In this document: one piece after another, positions 43,871-55,753 of the stretch
How the letters are laid out: the number at the start of each line of letters is the position of its first letter
How positions within the stretch are numbered: the first letter of the stretch is position 1
From: Cryptomeria japonica
Taxonomy: Eukaryota; Streptophyta; Pinopsida; Cupressales; Cupressaceae
Direction of reading: 5' to 3'
DNA: 64,000 nt
Assembly (NCBI RefSeq): GCF_030272615.1
Contig: NC_081414.1
Span: forward strand, 341,486,717 to 341,550,716
Position numbers and translations under genes: made by a program
Notes under the pieces: model-generated
What the model saw: the letters and a program-made list of their open reading frames with translations, nothing else
Databases searched by the model: none
What the model was told of the DNA's origin: nothing

Positions 43871-45100
43871 GCTTTCACCCAATGATCATTACCAAATTCC
43901 TCCTTAGCATTCTAGGGTTCAAAGGTGGATATCATGCAAGAGTTCTCTCTTATTCTCATTCTAGTTAGTACTCCAGCATCCTTATCCCCGATTATTTATT
44001 CAGGACTGTGATTCAGTCTTAGATACCTAGGAATAACATGATCATTCTCTTCAAGTTCAACTTCTTCATTGTCATCTTCCTCGTAATTTATTTGATCCAA
44101 TTGAACAAGTACATTAGGATTTTCTTTATCGGTTTTTGATTTAACAGTTTCAAGTTCTAAAAGAAAAATGAAAGGATCTTCATCCTTCTTCTCATAACTA
44201 GTTCCTTCTAAAATTTTAGGACATTCATCTACACAAACATCAACACTCTCAACAATTTTCTATGTCTGGTTGTTGAAGCATTTATAGGCCTTACTCTTGG
44301 TGGAATAGCCAAGAAATATGCCTTCATCACTCTTAGCTTCAAACTTTCTTATATAATCACCTCTTTTAATAAAATATTTGCTACCAAATATTTGCTACAA
44401 ATGTACTTATAAGTTCTTTCCAAAATTTTTATGATACACCTCCTCTATATCAACATATTTCTAGCAACTTCAACCACTAACCGATTGTTTCTCTTTGCTA
44501 TACCATTCTGCTGTGGTGTCCTTGGTGCAGAAAGTTGCCACTTGATACCATTATCATCACAATATTTAGTGAACTCTACACAAGTGAATTCATCACCTTG
44601 ATTTGTTCTTAGACATTTTATCTTTTTGCCACTCTCTTTCTCAGCTAATTCTTTGAATGCCTTGAATTTACCAAAAGCTTCATTCTTATCCTTCAAGAAT
44701 ATGACCCACATCATCCTTGAACAATCATCAGTGAAGATCATGAAGTATCTGTCACCTTGAATGTCTCTTATTCTTATTGGTCCACATAGGTCTGTATGAA
44801 CCAAATCTAACAAATGCTTTGCTAAGAAGGACTTTCTCTTGAAAGTTGAAGAAGTCATCTTTCCTAGTTGACATTCTTTACAAAGAGCATTATCCGATTT
44901 GTCTAGCTGAGGTAGATCTCTTACTGTCTTGGACTTTCTTACTTTAATAATATTATCAAAATTTATATTACAAAATCTACTATGCCAAAGCCAGTTATCA
45001 TCTATTTTTGCAATCAAACAGTTGCTAACTTTAGGATTGATATGAAATAGACTAGCTCTGGTTTGTTTCCTGGTTGCAATCAATTCACCTTTGTTGTCAA
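43871..45100 (-). pseudogene. C2 pol: integrase, GAG-pre-integrase and linker
   Basis: The 44445-45083 frame runs 212 codons. WHSRFCNINFDNI...CKECQLGKM is the zinc-binding part; LVHTDLCGP (first Asp), CLRTNQGDEF (second position changed Asp to Asn) and TPQQNGIAKRNN (Glu to Lys) are the catalytic places. So two of the three DDE residues are lost. Text from 44444 to 43871 continues as the integrase C-terminal part and linker with many stops. Confidence 0.85.
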
Positions 45101-45400
45101 AGTTTTTTCATATACCATTTATAAACTCTAGTGGGTAACCTCTTTCATTAAATTGTGCCACATTTAACAGATTGTGCTTTAGGCCTTCAACCAAATAGAC
45201 ATCATCAGCACTGCTCTTCCCATTAAGAGAAATAACTCTCTTACCTTTTACCATACAGGGTGAGTCATTGCCAAATCTGACAACACTGCCATCAAATTCC
45301 TTCAAGGAAAGAAATTTGTTCTGATCACCGGTAATGTGATGTGAACAAAAACTATCAATGATCGAATCATCAGAGTTATCCATTCTAGATACTAGTGCCT
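45100..45400 (-). pseudogene. C2 protease
   Basis: The frame 45108-45383 has SIIDSFCSHHITGDQN; the Gly of Asp-Ser-Gly is Phe, so it should be inactive. VISLNGKSSADDVYLVEGLKHNLLNV follows as in the family. A frame break near 45100 separates it from the integrase part. Confidence 0.82.
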
Positions 45401-45731
45401 TCTAATCTGATACTTCTTCCTTAATTGCTACAAACACAATATCTTCACTAACATCATCATCAGTAATACCACTGTCAATAGCTACAAGACAATCTCTCTT
45501 TCCTTTACCCTTGTACTTCTTAAATTTGTCTCTCTTGTAATCATTTTCACCACTAGGGCAGTTTGTTGCTACATGACCAATCTTGTTGCATTCAAAACAT
45601 TTTAAAGGTAGCTTACCTCCATATTTACCAGTGCCTCTAGGCAGTCATTTTGCCAACAATGCTTCAAGTTTCACTAAGTTGTCTTCATCGTCAGCATCTC
45701 TGCTGGATCTAGATTCATAGCTATTGTCATT
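45401..45731 (-). pseudogene. C2 gag C-terminal part with zinc knuckle
   Basis: On the minus strand CFECNKIGHVATNC is encoded near 45590: an intact CX2CX4HX4C knuckle. It is cut by C4 at 45732 and resumes at 50921. Confidence 0.78.
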
Positions 45732-47251
45732 TTTTGGCATTTGTGTAGAGTATGTGGACATGATGATATTGTATTGTCATTGATGTCAATATGCTAAAGA
45801 GTGAACTAGTAATATGATAAAGAGTGAACCAATATACTGTTACGCTAAAAGAGTGAACCGGTAATATGCTAAAGGATGAATCGGTATACTGTTGTGAACC
45901 GGTGTATGTGAAACAGTGAAGTGGTATGTTTATTCAAGAGAACTGGTATATTGAAAGATGAACCGGCATATCGAATGTTTTTATCAAGGCTTAATATGGT
46001 ATGACTAGTGGTTGGTAGTCTCAGTTTCAAGGTTTTTGGTTGAAGTGTTTTGAGCCTATGCTATTCAACTGATGGCATTGTGTGATGAGTTAGCACTGTA
46101 TTGGAGATCTAATGGAGACTAGATCATGTTTCCACATCAGCCTCATGCACATGAAGGATCTTGCATAAAAGAGATTGATCCTATCTACCTTGGGAATGTG
46201 CAAAGTCTTCGCAAACAGTGGAGAACGCGTGATGGGTTATCATCTCCATGAAGTAGTGAAGAATGAACAATGGAGAATGTCTTGAGATCTGTTCAAGACC
46301 ATTGTATTCAAATGCATAGTGTTCATTGGTCAGGATTGAACCAACTGAATTTCTCAACCTAAAGGTTTAGGGTTTTGGGTTTATGTTGCCAACCTGTCTA
46401 TTTCCTATAAGGTCGATGTTGTGTGTGTATCTAAGAGCAGAGATACATGATTCTTGCCAAACCAAATAGGAGGAGTGATACCTGCATAGTGTGTGTGCAG
46501 AAGGAAGGAATCAAAGTGGATCTGCATTAGCATTGAGTGCTACTACCAAATCATTGTAATACTTGTTGATCTCTAACCACTTCAACAGTTGGAAAATCCC
46601 TTAATAGGGTAGCTTTAATCAACTTACTGTAAATCCTTTAATAGGGTGACTCAAAGCCATTGAGTTCATAAAATCCTCTGACAAGGTAACCTCTAACAAG
46701 GTTTAACCCTTAACTAGGTATTTTAGTCATCCTTTAACCAGGTGATCCCTAACATGATCGGTTCCTAACATAACCTATTGTAATAGTCTTTAACCGGACT
46801 AGGCTCCTAATAGAGAGGACTTCTAAAGAGTTCAAAATAGCTTGTGGGTATTCATCCCCACCGTGGTTTTTCCCAGTTGGGTTTCCATGTGAAAATATGT
46901 GTGTCATGTGTGATGCCTCTTTCCTGTGATGTTTTGTAACTTCCTATTTAAGCAGAGAATCATGTTGATCTAGTAAGTTATTATATTCCTAATATTAGAT
47001 TACTTGTTTATGCACAAGGATAATGTGGAAATGAGGGAATAGGTAGTATGGAAAGGTAAGTGTTTCCGGTTTATATCTTTCACAATCTCATTGTGCTTAA
47101 CCGATGGTAATCTGATTTGGACTAGTGTTAGTGATAGCCAGTCATGTTTACTGTTTGCAGTCAGACCACTCAAGAAAAGTTTTTGTACCTATACTGATTC
47201 ACCCCCCCCTCAGTACTAGTTTGGTACTCACTATTAATCATTGAGTTATCA
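45732..47251 (+). repeat. C4 5' LTR (about 1520 bp)
   Basis: Ends GAGTTATCA two bases before the primer-binding site. It contains repeated GTGAACCGGTA-type words at 45800-45975 and CTAACA/TTAACC-type words at 46590-46810. Confidence 0.9.
47191..47216 (+). other. LTR hairpin motif, copy 8 (ATACTGA / TCAGTAC stem), C4 5' LTR
   Basis: Sense orientation, with TTCACCCCCCCC in the loop. Six of seven stem positions pair and one is a wobble. Confidence 0.75.
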
Positions 47252-47253
47252 AT

Positions 47254-47265
47254 TGGTATCAGAGC
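47254..47265 (+). other. C4 primer-binding site
   Basis: TGGTATCAGAGC, perfect initiator-Met-type site two bases past the LTR. Confidence 0.92.
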
Positions 47266-47321
47266 ATCCTCTAGGTCCTCTGTGTTGTAAGCTTAACCAC
47301 TTGAGAAAAAGATCCTATTGT

Positions 47322-48160
47322 AATGATGAAGAGGGAATGGTGAACTGGTGGCCACTGGTATGCAGACCAAAGGTAACCTATTTCAACTGAATGCTAGTAC
47401 AAGTACATGTCTTATGGCTAAATTTGATGATAGCTGGATATGGCATAGGAGACTCTGCCATGTAAACTTTGATAACATTGTGAAGGCAAGTAAGATTAAG
47501 GCAGTTAGAGGAATACTGGTGCTTAGCAAACTAGAAAATCCTTTGTGCAGAGAGTGTCAACTGGGGAAAATATCTTCCTCAACCTTCAAAGGTAAATCTT
47601 TCACTGCAGACAATTTACTTGATCTTGTGCATACTAATTTGTGTGGTCCTATGAAAACTAGGAGTGTGCAGGGAGATAGGTATTTTATGATTCTTATAGA
47701 TGATTGCTCAAGAATGATGTGGGTCACATTCTTGAAGGACAAGTTTTAAGCCTTTGGAAAGTTCAAAGATTTCAGAGCATAGGTAGAAAAGGAAAGCGAT
47801 AGAAGAATCAAAGGCCTTAGAGCTGATCAAGGAGGGGAATTCACTTCCAGTGAATTTTAACATGTACTATGAAGAGAATGGCATCAAGAGGCAATTGTCT
47901 GCACCTCAAACTCCATAGCAGAATGGCTTAGCAGAGAGAAACAAACAGACTGTGGTTGAAGCGGGTAAAACTATGTTGATCCAAGGAAAGGTTGCTCACA
48001 CCTTTTGGAGAGAAGTGGTGAGCACTGCAGTCTACACAATGAATGGGGTACTAATAAAAAAGGGAAAGGATAAGACTCCTTATGAGTACTAGACCGGTAA
48101 GACACTAGTGGTAAGCTACTTTAGAGTATTTAGTAGCAAATGTTATATCAAGAGAAGTGA
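47322..48160 (+). pseudogene. C4 gag start fused to GAG-pre-integrase and integrase fragment
   Basis: ATGATGAAGAGGGAA at 47322 matches the gag start of C3, but after a few codons the text jumps to the GAG-pre-integrase domain (frame 47348-47749: GMQTKGNLFQLN, WHRRLCHVNFDNIV, CRECQLGKI, LVHTNLCGP with the first catalytic Asp changed to Asn). All of the gag body and protease is deleted. Integrase continues to about 48160 with stops and shifts; AERNKQTV keeps the Glu. It cannot make a working protein. Confidence 0.85.
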
Positions 48161-49130
48161 ACATCTACTTGAAAGCTGAAGGAGATCAGATTTTGATTTG
48201 TGAGTTATTAGTTGATGACATAATATTTGGTGGAGATGACAAGATGAATCATGACGTTGCAGATGAGATGAAAAAGGAGTTTGAGATGTCACTCATAGGG
48301 GAGATTAAGTTTTTCATTGGACTATAGATTCAACAAATGAAAGATGGAATCTTTATTACTCAGTCCAAGTATGTCAAAGAGGTGTTGAAAACCTTTGGCA
48401 TGGAAGACAACAAAGCGATTGGTACACCAATGGTGACCGGTTGCAAGCTATCAAAAGAGGATGACTTGGCATTAGTAAATGAGAAGGATTATTGATCAAT
48501 GATTTTTAAGTTGCATTATGTAGTGCATAGCATACCAGACATTGCACATGTAGTAGGGATTACCGCTCAGTTCCAGAAGAGCCCAAGAGAATTCCACTTG
48601 TTAGCAGTCAAGCGGATTCTTAGGTATCTAAAGGGAACTACTGACTATGGATTATGGTATCCATACAATGATGATTTCAACTTAAGAGTGTTCACTGATG
48701 CTGATTGGGCTAGTATCGTGGGTGATTGGAAGAGCACAACCGGTGGTGCATTCTCTCTTGACGGTAGACTGGTCTCATGGATTAGTAAGAATCAGAGTAT
48801 GTTGCAACTTTTATGAACTATACCCAAACTATTTGGATGAAGCATGTGTTGAATGGCTTCAAAGTTCTAGTATCTGAACCGGTAAGCATATTTTGTGACA
48901 ATACAAGTGCAATTAACATCTCCAAGAATCCGGTTTCACATGCTAGAACTAAGCACTTTGAACTCAAGTATCATTTCTTGAGGGAAAAGGTTCAGAGCAA
49001 AGAGGTGGTATTGGAACATGTTTCCAGTAAGGAGTAGTTAGCAAACATATTCACCAAACCTCTACCAAAGGCTACATTTACCTATTTGAGAGGTGAATTA
49101 GGGGTGTTGCCCCTTCAAGACGTAAACTAA
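48161..49130 (+). pseudogene. C4 reverse transcriptase end and RNase H
   Basis: At about 48161 the text jumps from integrase into the reverse transcriptase near its active site (LLVDDIIFGGDD, third residue series LVDD), so the N-terminal reverse transcriptase is deleted. KYVKEVLKTFGMEDNKAIGTPMV follows, then frames 48499-48816 (DADWASIVGDWKSTTGGAF) and 48813-49037 (IFCDNTSAINISKN, KHFELKYHFLREKV). A TAG near 49036 replaces Gln in SSKEQ. The protein ends GELGVL-like as in C3. Confidence 0.86.
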
Positions 49131-49368
49131 AAGTTTTGTGCTCCACATCAGTCAGATCTTACTTTGTTATATCCTTTCAGGATTGATGTGTTGAAGGATG
49201 CTACTCTTCAAGGGGAGCAGCATAGTGGAACAAGGAAACTTGTGCCTCCACTTTGGCATTGTTGTCAAAGGGGGAGAAGATGTAAAGCAGAAAAGATATC
49301 TGGAGTATTAAGGAGAAGATGTGATCTAGACATCTATGTATATTGCCATCAATGCCAAAGGGGGAGAT
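49131..49368 (+). other. C4 3' untranslated region with repeated polypurine tracts
   Basis: CAAGGGGAGC at about 49210, CAAAGGGGGAGAAG at 49266 and CAAAGGGGGAGAT at 49356-49368 directly before the LTR. Confidence 0.8.
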
Positions 49369-50920
49369 TGTTGGCATTTGTGCAGAGTATGTGGACATGA
49401 TGATATTGTGTTGTCATTGATGTCAATATGCTAAAGAGTGAACCGGTAATATGCTAAAGAGTGAACGGGTATACTATTATGCTAAAAGAGTGAACCAGTA
49501 ATATGCTAAAGGGTGAATTGGTATACTGTTGTGAACCAATGTATGTGAAATAGTGAAGCAGTACGTTTTTTCAAGAGAGCCAATATATTGAAAGATGAAC
49601 CAGCATATGGAATGTTTTTATCAAGACTTAATATGGTATGACTGCTAGTTGGTAGTCTTAGCTTCAGGGTTTCCGATTGAAGTGTTTCAAGCCTGTGTTA
49701 TTCAACTGATGGCATTGTGTGATGAGTTAGCATTGTATTGGAGATCTAATGGAGACCAAATCATGTTGCCATGTCAACCTCATTATCGTGAAGGATCTTG
49801 CATAAAGGAGATTGATCCTATCTACCTCGTGAATGTGTGAAGTCTCTACAAACAGTGGAGAATGCATGATGGGTTATTGCCTCCATGAAGCGATAAAGAA
49901 TGAATGATGGAGAATGTCTTGAGATCTATTCAAGACCATTGTATTCAAATGCATAGTGTTCAATGGTCAGGATTGAACCGAATGAATTGCTCAACCTAAA
50001 GGTTTAGGGTTTAGGGTTTATGTTGTCGACCTATCTATTTCCTATAAGGTCGATGTTGTGTTTCATGTTGAGAAGGTTGGAAAATGTTGTGTGTGTATCT
50101 AAGAGCAGAGATATGTGATTCTTGCCAGACCAGATAGGAAGAGTGATACCTACATAGTGTGTGTGCAAAAGGAAGGAATCAAAGTGGCTATGCATTGGCA
50201 TTGAGTGCTACTACCAGATCATTGTAATACCTATTGATCTCTAACCACTTCAACAGTTGGAAAATCCCTTAACAAGGTAGCTTTAATCAGCTTACTGTAA
50301 ATCCTTTAATAGGGTGACTCAAAGCCATTGAGTTCATAAAATCCTCTGACAAGGTAACCTCTAACAAGGTTTAACCCTTAACAGGGTATTTTAGCCATCC
50401 CTTAACCAGGTGATCCCTAACATGATCGGTTCCTAACAGAACCTATTGTAATAGTCTTTAACTGGACTAGGCTCCTAACAAAGAGGACTTCTAAAGAGTT
50501 CAAATTAGCTTGTGGGTATTCATCCCCATCATGGTTTTTCCCAATTGGGTTTCCATGTGAAAATATGTGTGTCATGTGCGATGCCTCTTTCCTATGATGT
50601 TTTGTAAGTTTTTGTTTAAGCAGAGAATCATGTTGATCTAGTAAGCTATTATATTCCTTATATTAGATTACCTGTTTATGCACAAGGATAATGTGGAAAT
50701 GAGGGAATAGGTAGTGTGGAAGGATAAGTGTTTCCAGTTTATATCTTTCACAATCTCATTGTGCTTAACTAGTGTTAATCTTTTGGACCGGTATTAGTGA
50801 TAGCCAGTCATGTTTACTGTTTGTAGTCAGACTACTCAGGAAAAGTTTTTGTACCTATACTGATTCACCCCCCCCTGCTCAGTACCAATTTGGTACTCAC
50901 TGTTCATCATTGATTTATCA
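49369..50920 (+). repeat. C4 3' LTR (about 1552 bp)
   Basis: Starts TGTTGGCATTTGTGC and ends TTTATCA. Same layout as the 5' copy; about 25 extra bases near 50060 (CATGTTGAGAAGGTTGG region). Confidence 0.92.
50857..50885 (+). other. LTR hairpin motif, copy 9 (ATACTGA / TCAGTAC stem), C4 3' LTR
   Basis: Same stem as copy 8; the loop has gained GC (CCCCTGCTCAG). Confidence 0.72.
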
Positions 50921-51457
50921 TCTCTACTTCTTCTCACATATGGGTTAGAGACAAAAGCTCTGAATGCAGATTCTGATTTTTGTACACTACCATCATAACC
51001 ATTTAGTTCAAAAGCAGTAAGTTTGCCAATAATAGAGTCAAGAGTTACCTTTATCTTGTCAATGGATTTTAGCTCCTAAATAGCTACAACTCAGATAGCA
51101 TAGATCTATAGTAGGGTTCTCAGTACCTTACTGATTACTATGGCATCTTCCACTTTCCCTCCTGCACTCTTTATCTCTCCAACTATCTCTTTGATCCTTT
51201 GATCATACTGGTAGATTTTCTTACCTTTAGACATTCTCATGTCATCAAACTTGCCTCTTGAACTCTATTCTTTAGCAATCTTGACATTCTCATCACCGCT
51301 ATAGATATCTTCAAGTTTCTTCCATACTTCATATGCAGTTTCAAGATCATGAACATCTATGTATTCAACATCAGAGAGGGAACTGATAATAGCTTCTAAT
51401 ACCTAGTGATTATCTTGTTGTTCTTTCTTATGATCATCAGTTAGGGGTCTAGTAGGT
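50921..51457 (-). pseudogene. C2 gag, central part
   Basis: Minus-strand text with the copia gag pattern LTDDHKKEQQDN, SSLSDVEYIDVHD, WKKLEDIYSGDENVKIAKE, GGKVEDAIVISKVLRTLL and GKLTAFELNGYDGS. Several in-frame stops (for example at the Gln/Trp places near 51410 and 51270). It is bounded by C4 and G2 insertions. Confidence 0.8.
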
Positions 51458-53056
51458 TTGTGCAGGAGCACCCTTCCAGACTCTTTCTCTTTCTTTGTCT
51501 TGTTGGTTTTATGCTTCTTTAGAAGCCATTGTACATAAAATAATGAGCCATGTGCTCATAGGTCCTAGGTAGGGTCCTAGAGGAGATCTTAGGGGTCATA
51601 AGTTAAGATTGTGATTTTCTTGAAAATGGAGTGTATGTGTGTCTTGCAGGTGTTTAGGGGTCCTTATATCATGGTGGTGTCCTTAGGTTTTCCCATTGTG
51701 GGTCTAGTAGTCATGAAGAGCAACATTGGGAAAGTTGCTCAAAAGTTGCAAAAGTTGCATGACAACTTTTAAAAGTTGTCAAGCAACTTTTCCACCATGA
51801 TGTTCAAAATCCTTAGGTTGGCATGGACAACCCTAAATGTGGCACACTAACTAAGGTATGGGTAGTATAAGATGTTACAAACCCTAAGTGAAAGGGTTGG
51901 ATGTCAGAAATTGTATGGCCCAAGCAAGAAGAGCTTGACCGTGCCTATTTTTGAGTTACCAGTCAGTTTGAATGAAGTTACCGAGCAAACTAATAGATTG
52001 ATTTCTAAGAAAAACTATGTGGAATGTCTTCTTTGGTGTATGTATCTTCATTGTGAGTGTTTAGATTAGCTTTTGGTTTACCGGTTGAGTGTGTTTATAA
52101 ATAATTTGTAAGTTGCAGTCTTACTGTCCAGTTTTGGACCAGTTTGAGTAAATGAAGTCTTAACTCCATTCCCCATTGTGGAACCACCATGAAACCATGG
52201 GGAATGGAAGTGAAGACCATGTAATATATTCCCAAGAAAACAAGGCCCTTGAAAATGCAAGGAAGCCAATTGGAGACCCATTCCTAGGCGAGACTGGACA
52301 GTGCCCAGTTAGGAGTGGTTGCAGTTGCAGAGGTCTTGGAGAGCAAGGTTGAATAGAGCAGTATGCACCCTTTGGAGGAGGTGTAAAGGGGTGTGTGAAG
52401 CAACACTAGTGTGAAGGAGAAGTCTCCACCAATCTATACAAGGTGGCTAAAACACAAAACATTCACTGTGACCCAGGCAGACCCTAAAAGCCCTCACAAA
52501 ACCCTTAAAAACCTCAAAATTTGCCCAAGGCTTTGTACGGCCACTTGGAGGCCCAAAACCAAAGAAATCCTTGAGCCCTTGCCAAATGATTGGAAATCCA
52601 TTTTGGGAGTTTGGGTTGTTTGAGCATCGTTTGTGAGAGGAATCCCTAAAAGACCGATTAGGAGGCCTAATTGGTCCTAGTCCTTGTAGCCCTATTTTGT
52701 AGGAAAAACACAAAATGGTGAAATCGGTAAGGGGTTAGAATCTTGAAACCTCTTGAGGGCTCATGAATAGGTGGATAGACCATGAAATAGACCTAAAACA
52801 ACCTTGCTAAGACATTGGAATTTGTGGAACAGGCCTAGCCCTTATTAGCCATAGTAAGGGGTTCTGAGTCTCATGAGTAGGTGAGACCTTAGGAGTAGCA
52901 TAGCAACTCATTGGTGGGTGGATTGGGTAAGGTTAGGGGTCTTTCCAAGAAAAGGAAGTCCTAGAGACCATAGGGTGTGAGGAGAACACCAAGTGATCCA
53001 AGGGAAGGATCCAAGAGCATAGACTAGGCTAGTCTATCCCAAGCACCAACCCATTA
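51458..53056 (+). repeat. G2 5' LTR (1599 bp)
   Basis: Starts TTGTGCAGGAGCACCC (TG mutated to TT) and ends CCAACCCATTA. It aligns along its length with 57700-59311; the 3' copy has an extra AACTTTTAAAAGTTGTCAAGC unit near 58000. AGTTGC and GTTGTCAAGCAAC words near 51740-51790 form local inverted repeats. Confidence 0.93.
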
Positions 53057-53059
53057 GAT

Positions 53060-53070
53060 TGGTATCAGAG
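53060..53070 (+). other. G2 primer-binding site
   Basis: TGGTATCAGAG, initiator-Met type, three bases past the LTR. Confidence 0.85.
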
Positions 53071-53097
53071 TAGGTTAAAAGATTTGTTGGATTGTGT

Positions 53098-54258
53098 ATG
53101 TCTTTATATACTAGTGAATCAGTAGGGGAGAATAGAATGGTCACTAATGCAGAGTTGGCTAGAGAGGTAGAAGAACAGAAGGAGAAGAATAGTCTCCTTG
53201 AAGAAGCTATGAGTGAGATAAGGGATAAACTATAGGAAGTGGTGGATCAGAGGACACAAGGACCTTGGGATGAAGACACCAAGGGTAAAGGCAAGAAGAC
53301 TATAGACATATATGACATTATCCCTAAACTAGATCCCTTGTTCAATGAAGAACCATTTGTAAAGGCTATCAAGGCTTTGAACACCAAATCTTTTGAAGGA
53401 TTGCCACATTTTATTGGAAGAATGGACATAGACAGTGTTATGGAATGGATTGAAGGCATGGAAAACAACTTTGAGTGTGATGGAGTGATAGAGGCTCAAA
53501 AGGTTAAAGTTTCCAAATCAAGATTAAGGGGAGTAGCTTTGACATGGTGGAAGTACTTGCAAGAAGAAAGAGTTAGTATGGGAAAGCTACCTATTGCAAA
53601 TTGGAAAGCTATGGTGAGTAAGGATAAGGAGAACTACTTACCAGAGGATTATGAAGTCCAACTTCATAAGAAGAGACAAGGATTGAAGCAAAAATATCTT
53701 GATGTGACCTCCTACATAGAAGAATTTCAAAAGCTATGTCTCAGATCCAAATTCCAAGAAGATGAATCTATTAAGGTGGCTAGGTATCTAAGCGGCCTAA
53801 AGTGGAACATTCAAGAGGAGATAAGCGTATGGACTCCTACTACTATTCAAAAGTGTCATCGGCTTGCTGTCAAGGTAGAAGAGAGGAACAAGAGGAAAGG
53901 AGACTCCAATAACAGGGGTAGAGGCAGAGGTAGAGACCAAGTGAATCATCGAGGTGGTTACCAAAGCAAGGCAAATGAGCAAAGGAACCAAGGAGAAGCC
54001 AAGTTGACTAAGCATGGCAGTGAAACCAATCCTAGAGGAGGCCAAACTAGAGGAAGAGGTGCACAAGGTGGTTCAAATAGGGGTAGAGGTACCAATAGAG
54101 GTAGTTCCTACTTTGCAACTATGAAGTGTTACAATTGTGGACAATTAGGACACCCGACTTATAGATGTCCTGACAAGCCTACCTCATCCAATAGTGGAAA
54201 GAGAGTTGCATATGCACATGAAGACTCTTCAAGCAACAAGACACCAGATGTGGACTAG
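53098..54258 (+). pseudogene. G2 gag
   Basis: The frame starts at ATG 53098; a second in-frame ATG is at 53137. A TAG at 53233 interrupts a coiled-coil-like N-terminal stretch (REVEEQKEKNSLLEEA). The rest (53236-54258) is open. It has the gag core (FIGRMDIDSVMEWIEGMENN, GVALTWWKYLQ, SYIEEFQKLC), an RGRG/Gly-Arg-rich basic part around 53900-54110, and the knuckle CYNCGQLGHPTYRC near the C terminus. The frame ends with TAG at 54256 but the same frame continues into protease, so gag and protease were probably one frame. It forms the particle and binds RNA. Confidence 0.9.
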
Positions 54259-54811
54259 ATTGAATCAGAAATTGGTGAGAATCTGATGTTCAATAGGATT
54301 TTGATTAGACAGCTAGTTAACGAAGAACCCAAACATAGAAGAGCATTGTTTAGGGTGAGATGCAAAGTTCTTGGTAAAGTGTGCAAGGTGATAGTTGATT
54401 CAGGCTCAACTGACAACATCATATCAAAAGAGGCAATTAGGAAGTTGAAACTCACAAGAATACCCCACACTAATCCTTACAAGGTGACTTGGTTGAACAA
54501 AGGACAAAGTGTGCTTGTCAATGAATAGACTTGGGTAGAGTTTGTTATTGGAGGATATAAGGATAAGATCCTTTGTGATGTGTTGCCCATGGATGCTTGT
54601 CATCTGCTACAAGGAAGACCTTGGCAATTTGATAGGAAGATGATCTATGATAGAGCAGAGAACTCCATTTCTTTCAAGAATGATGACAAAACCTTCAAGA
54701 TTCAATCTTTGATAGAGGATGATGAAGGAAGCTCAAGAACACCTAGTGTCTTGTTAAACACTGGTAAAGAGTTCTTACACTTGCTACATGAGGAGGAGAC
54801 AGTGGATAGAG
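54259..54811 (+). pseudogene. G2 protease
   Basis: In gag's frame. VIVDSGSTDNIIS carries the intact Asp-Ser-Gly active site; LLQGRPWQFDR is the conserved C-terminal block of plant gypsy proteases. A TAG at 54526 interrupts. The frame is lost around 54780-54811 and pol continues one frame over. Confidence 0.88.
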
Positions 54812-55753
54812 GTACCTAAGGAGGTAAAATAGATGTTGCAAAAGTATGAGGACATAGTAAGTGATGGAGCACCTGCAACTCTCCCACCTAGAAGGTCTAT
54901 TAGCCATCAAATAGACTTTGTTCCTGGTGCACCCTTACCTAACAAGGCTGCATATAAGCTTACACCTGATTAGAATAAGGAAGTAGCAAGGCAAGTGCAA
55001 GAGTTATTGGACCAAGGGTTAGTTAAGAAAAGCATCAGCCCATGTGCAGTTCCAGTAGTGCTAGCATCCAAAAAAGGAGGTAAGTGGAGACTTTGCACTG
55101 ACTCAAGAGCAATCAATAGGATTACCATAAGGTATAGGTTTCCTATACCTAGAATAGAGGATCTAATGGACTGTTTAGGAGGGGCTATGTATTTCACCAA
55201 GCTAGATCTTAAAAGTGATTATCACCAGATAAGAATTAAGGAGGGTGATGAGTGGAAAACTGCTTTTAAGACCACAAAGGGGTTGCATGAATGGCTTGTG
55301 ATGCCATTTGGGCTTACTAATGCTCCAAACACCTTCATGAGGTTGATGAATAAAGTGTTGAAGGATTTCACAGGCAGATTTGTGGTGGTGTAACTAGATG
55401 ACATTCTCATCTATAGCAGAACCAAGGAGGAGCACCTTGAGCATTTGAGGTTAGTCTTAAAAAGGTCGCATGAGGAGAAGCTATCTATCAACCTAGAGAA
55501 GTGTGACTTCTTGAAGAAAGAGTTGGTATATTTAGGATTTGTGGTGTCTAAAGGAACCTTGAAGATGGATCCAAGCAAAGTGGAGGCAATCTTGAATTGG
55601 CCTGCACCTAAAACAGGGACTGAGGTTAGAAGTTTCCATGGATTAGCTCAATTCTATAGGAAGTTTGTGAGGAACTTTAGTGGCACATGTGCACTAGTCC
55701 TTGACACCATAAAGGGAGGACTTAAAACCAAGTTTAAATGGATAGAGTAGGCT
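54812..55753 (+). pseudogene. G2 reverse transcriptase
   Basis: Read in one frame with TAG at 54830 and 54971, TAA at 55391 and TAG at 55748. Motifs in order: [37 protein letters not shown] (first catalytic Asp), [16 protein letters not shown], then VVV-stop-LDDILIYS, the YLDD active site with the Tyr codon turned into TAA. LVYLGFVVSKGTLKMDPSKV and the VRSFHGLAQFYRKFVRNFS thumb region follow. The active-site stop alone makes it dead. It copied element RNA into cDNA. Confidence 0.92.

Larger units (their letters stand above)
45732..50920 (+). mobile_element. Element C4: internally deleted copia element, plus strand, same family as C3
   Basis: 5' LTR 45732-47251, primer-binding site 47254-47265, 2.1-kb internal region, polypurine tract and 3' LTR 49369-50920. 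The LTRs match C3 LTRs in reverse orientation. The internal region lacks most of gag, all of the protease and most of the reverse transcriptase. It is inserted in C2 gag; reading resumes on both sides. The left edge shows TTTTGGCATTTG where TGTTGGCATTTG is expected and the flank is shortened, so the target duplication (right side TCTCT) is eroded. Confidence 0.9.
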
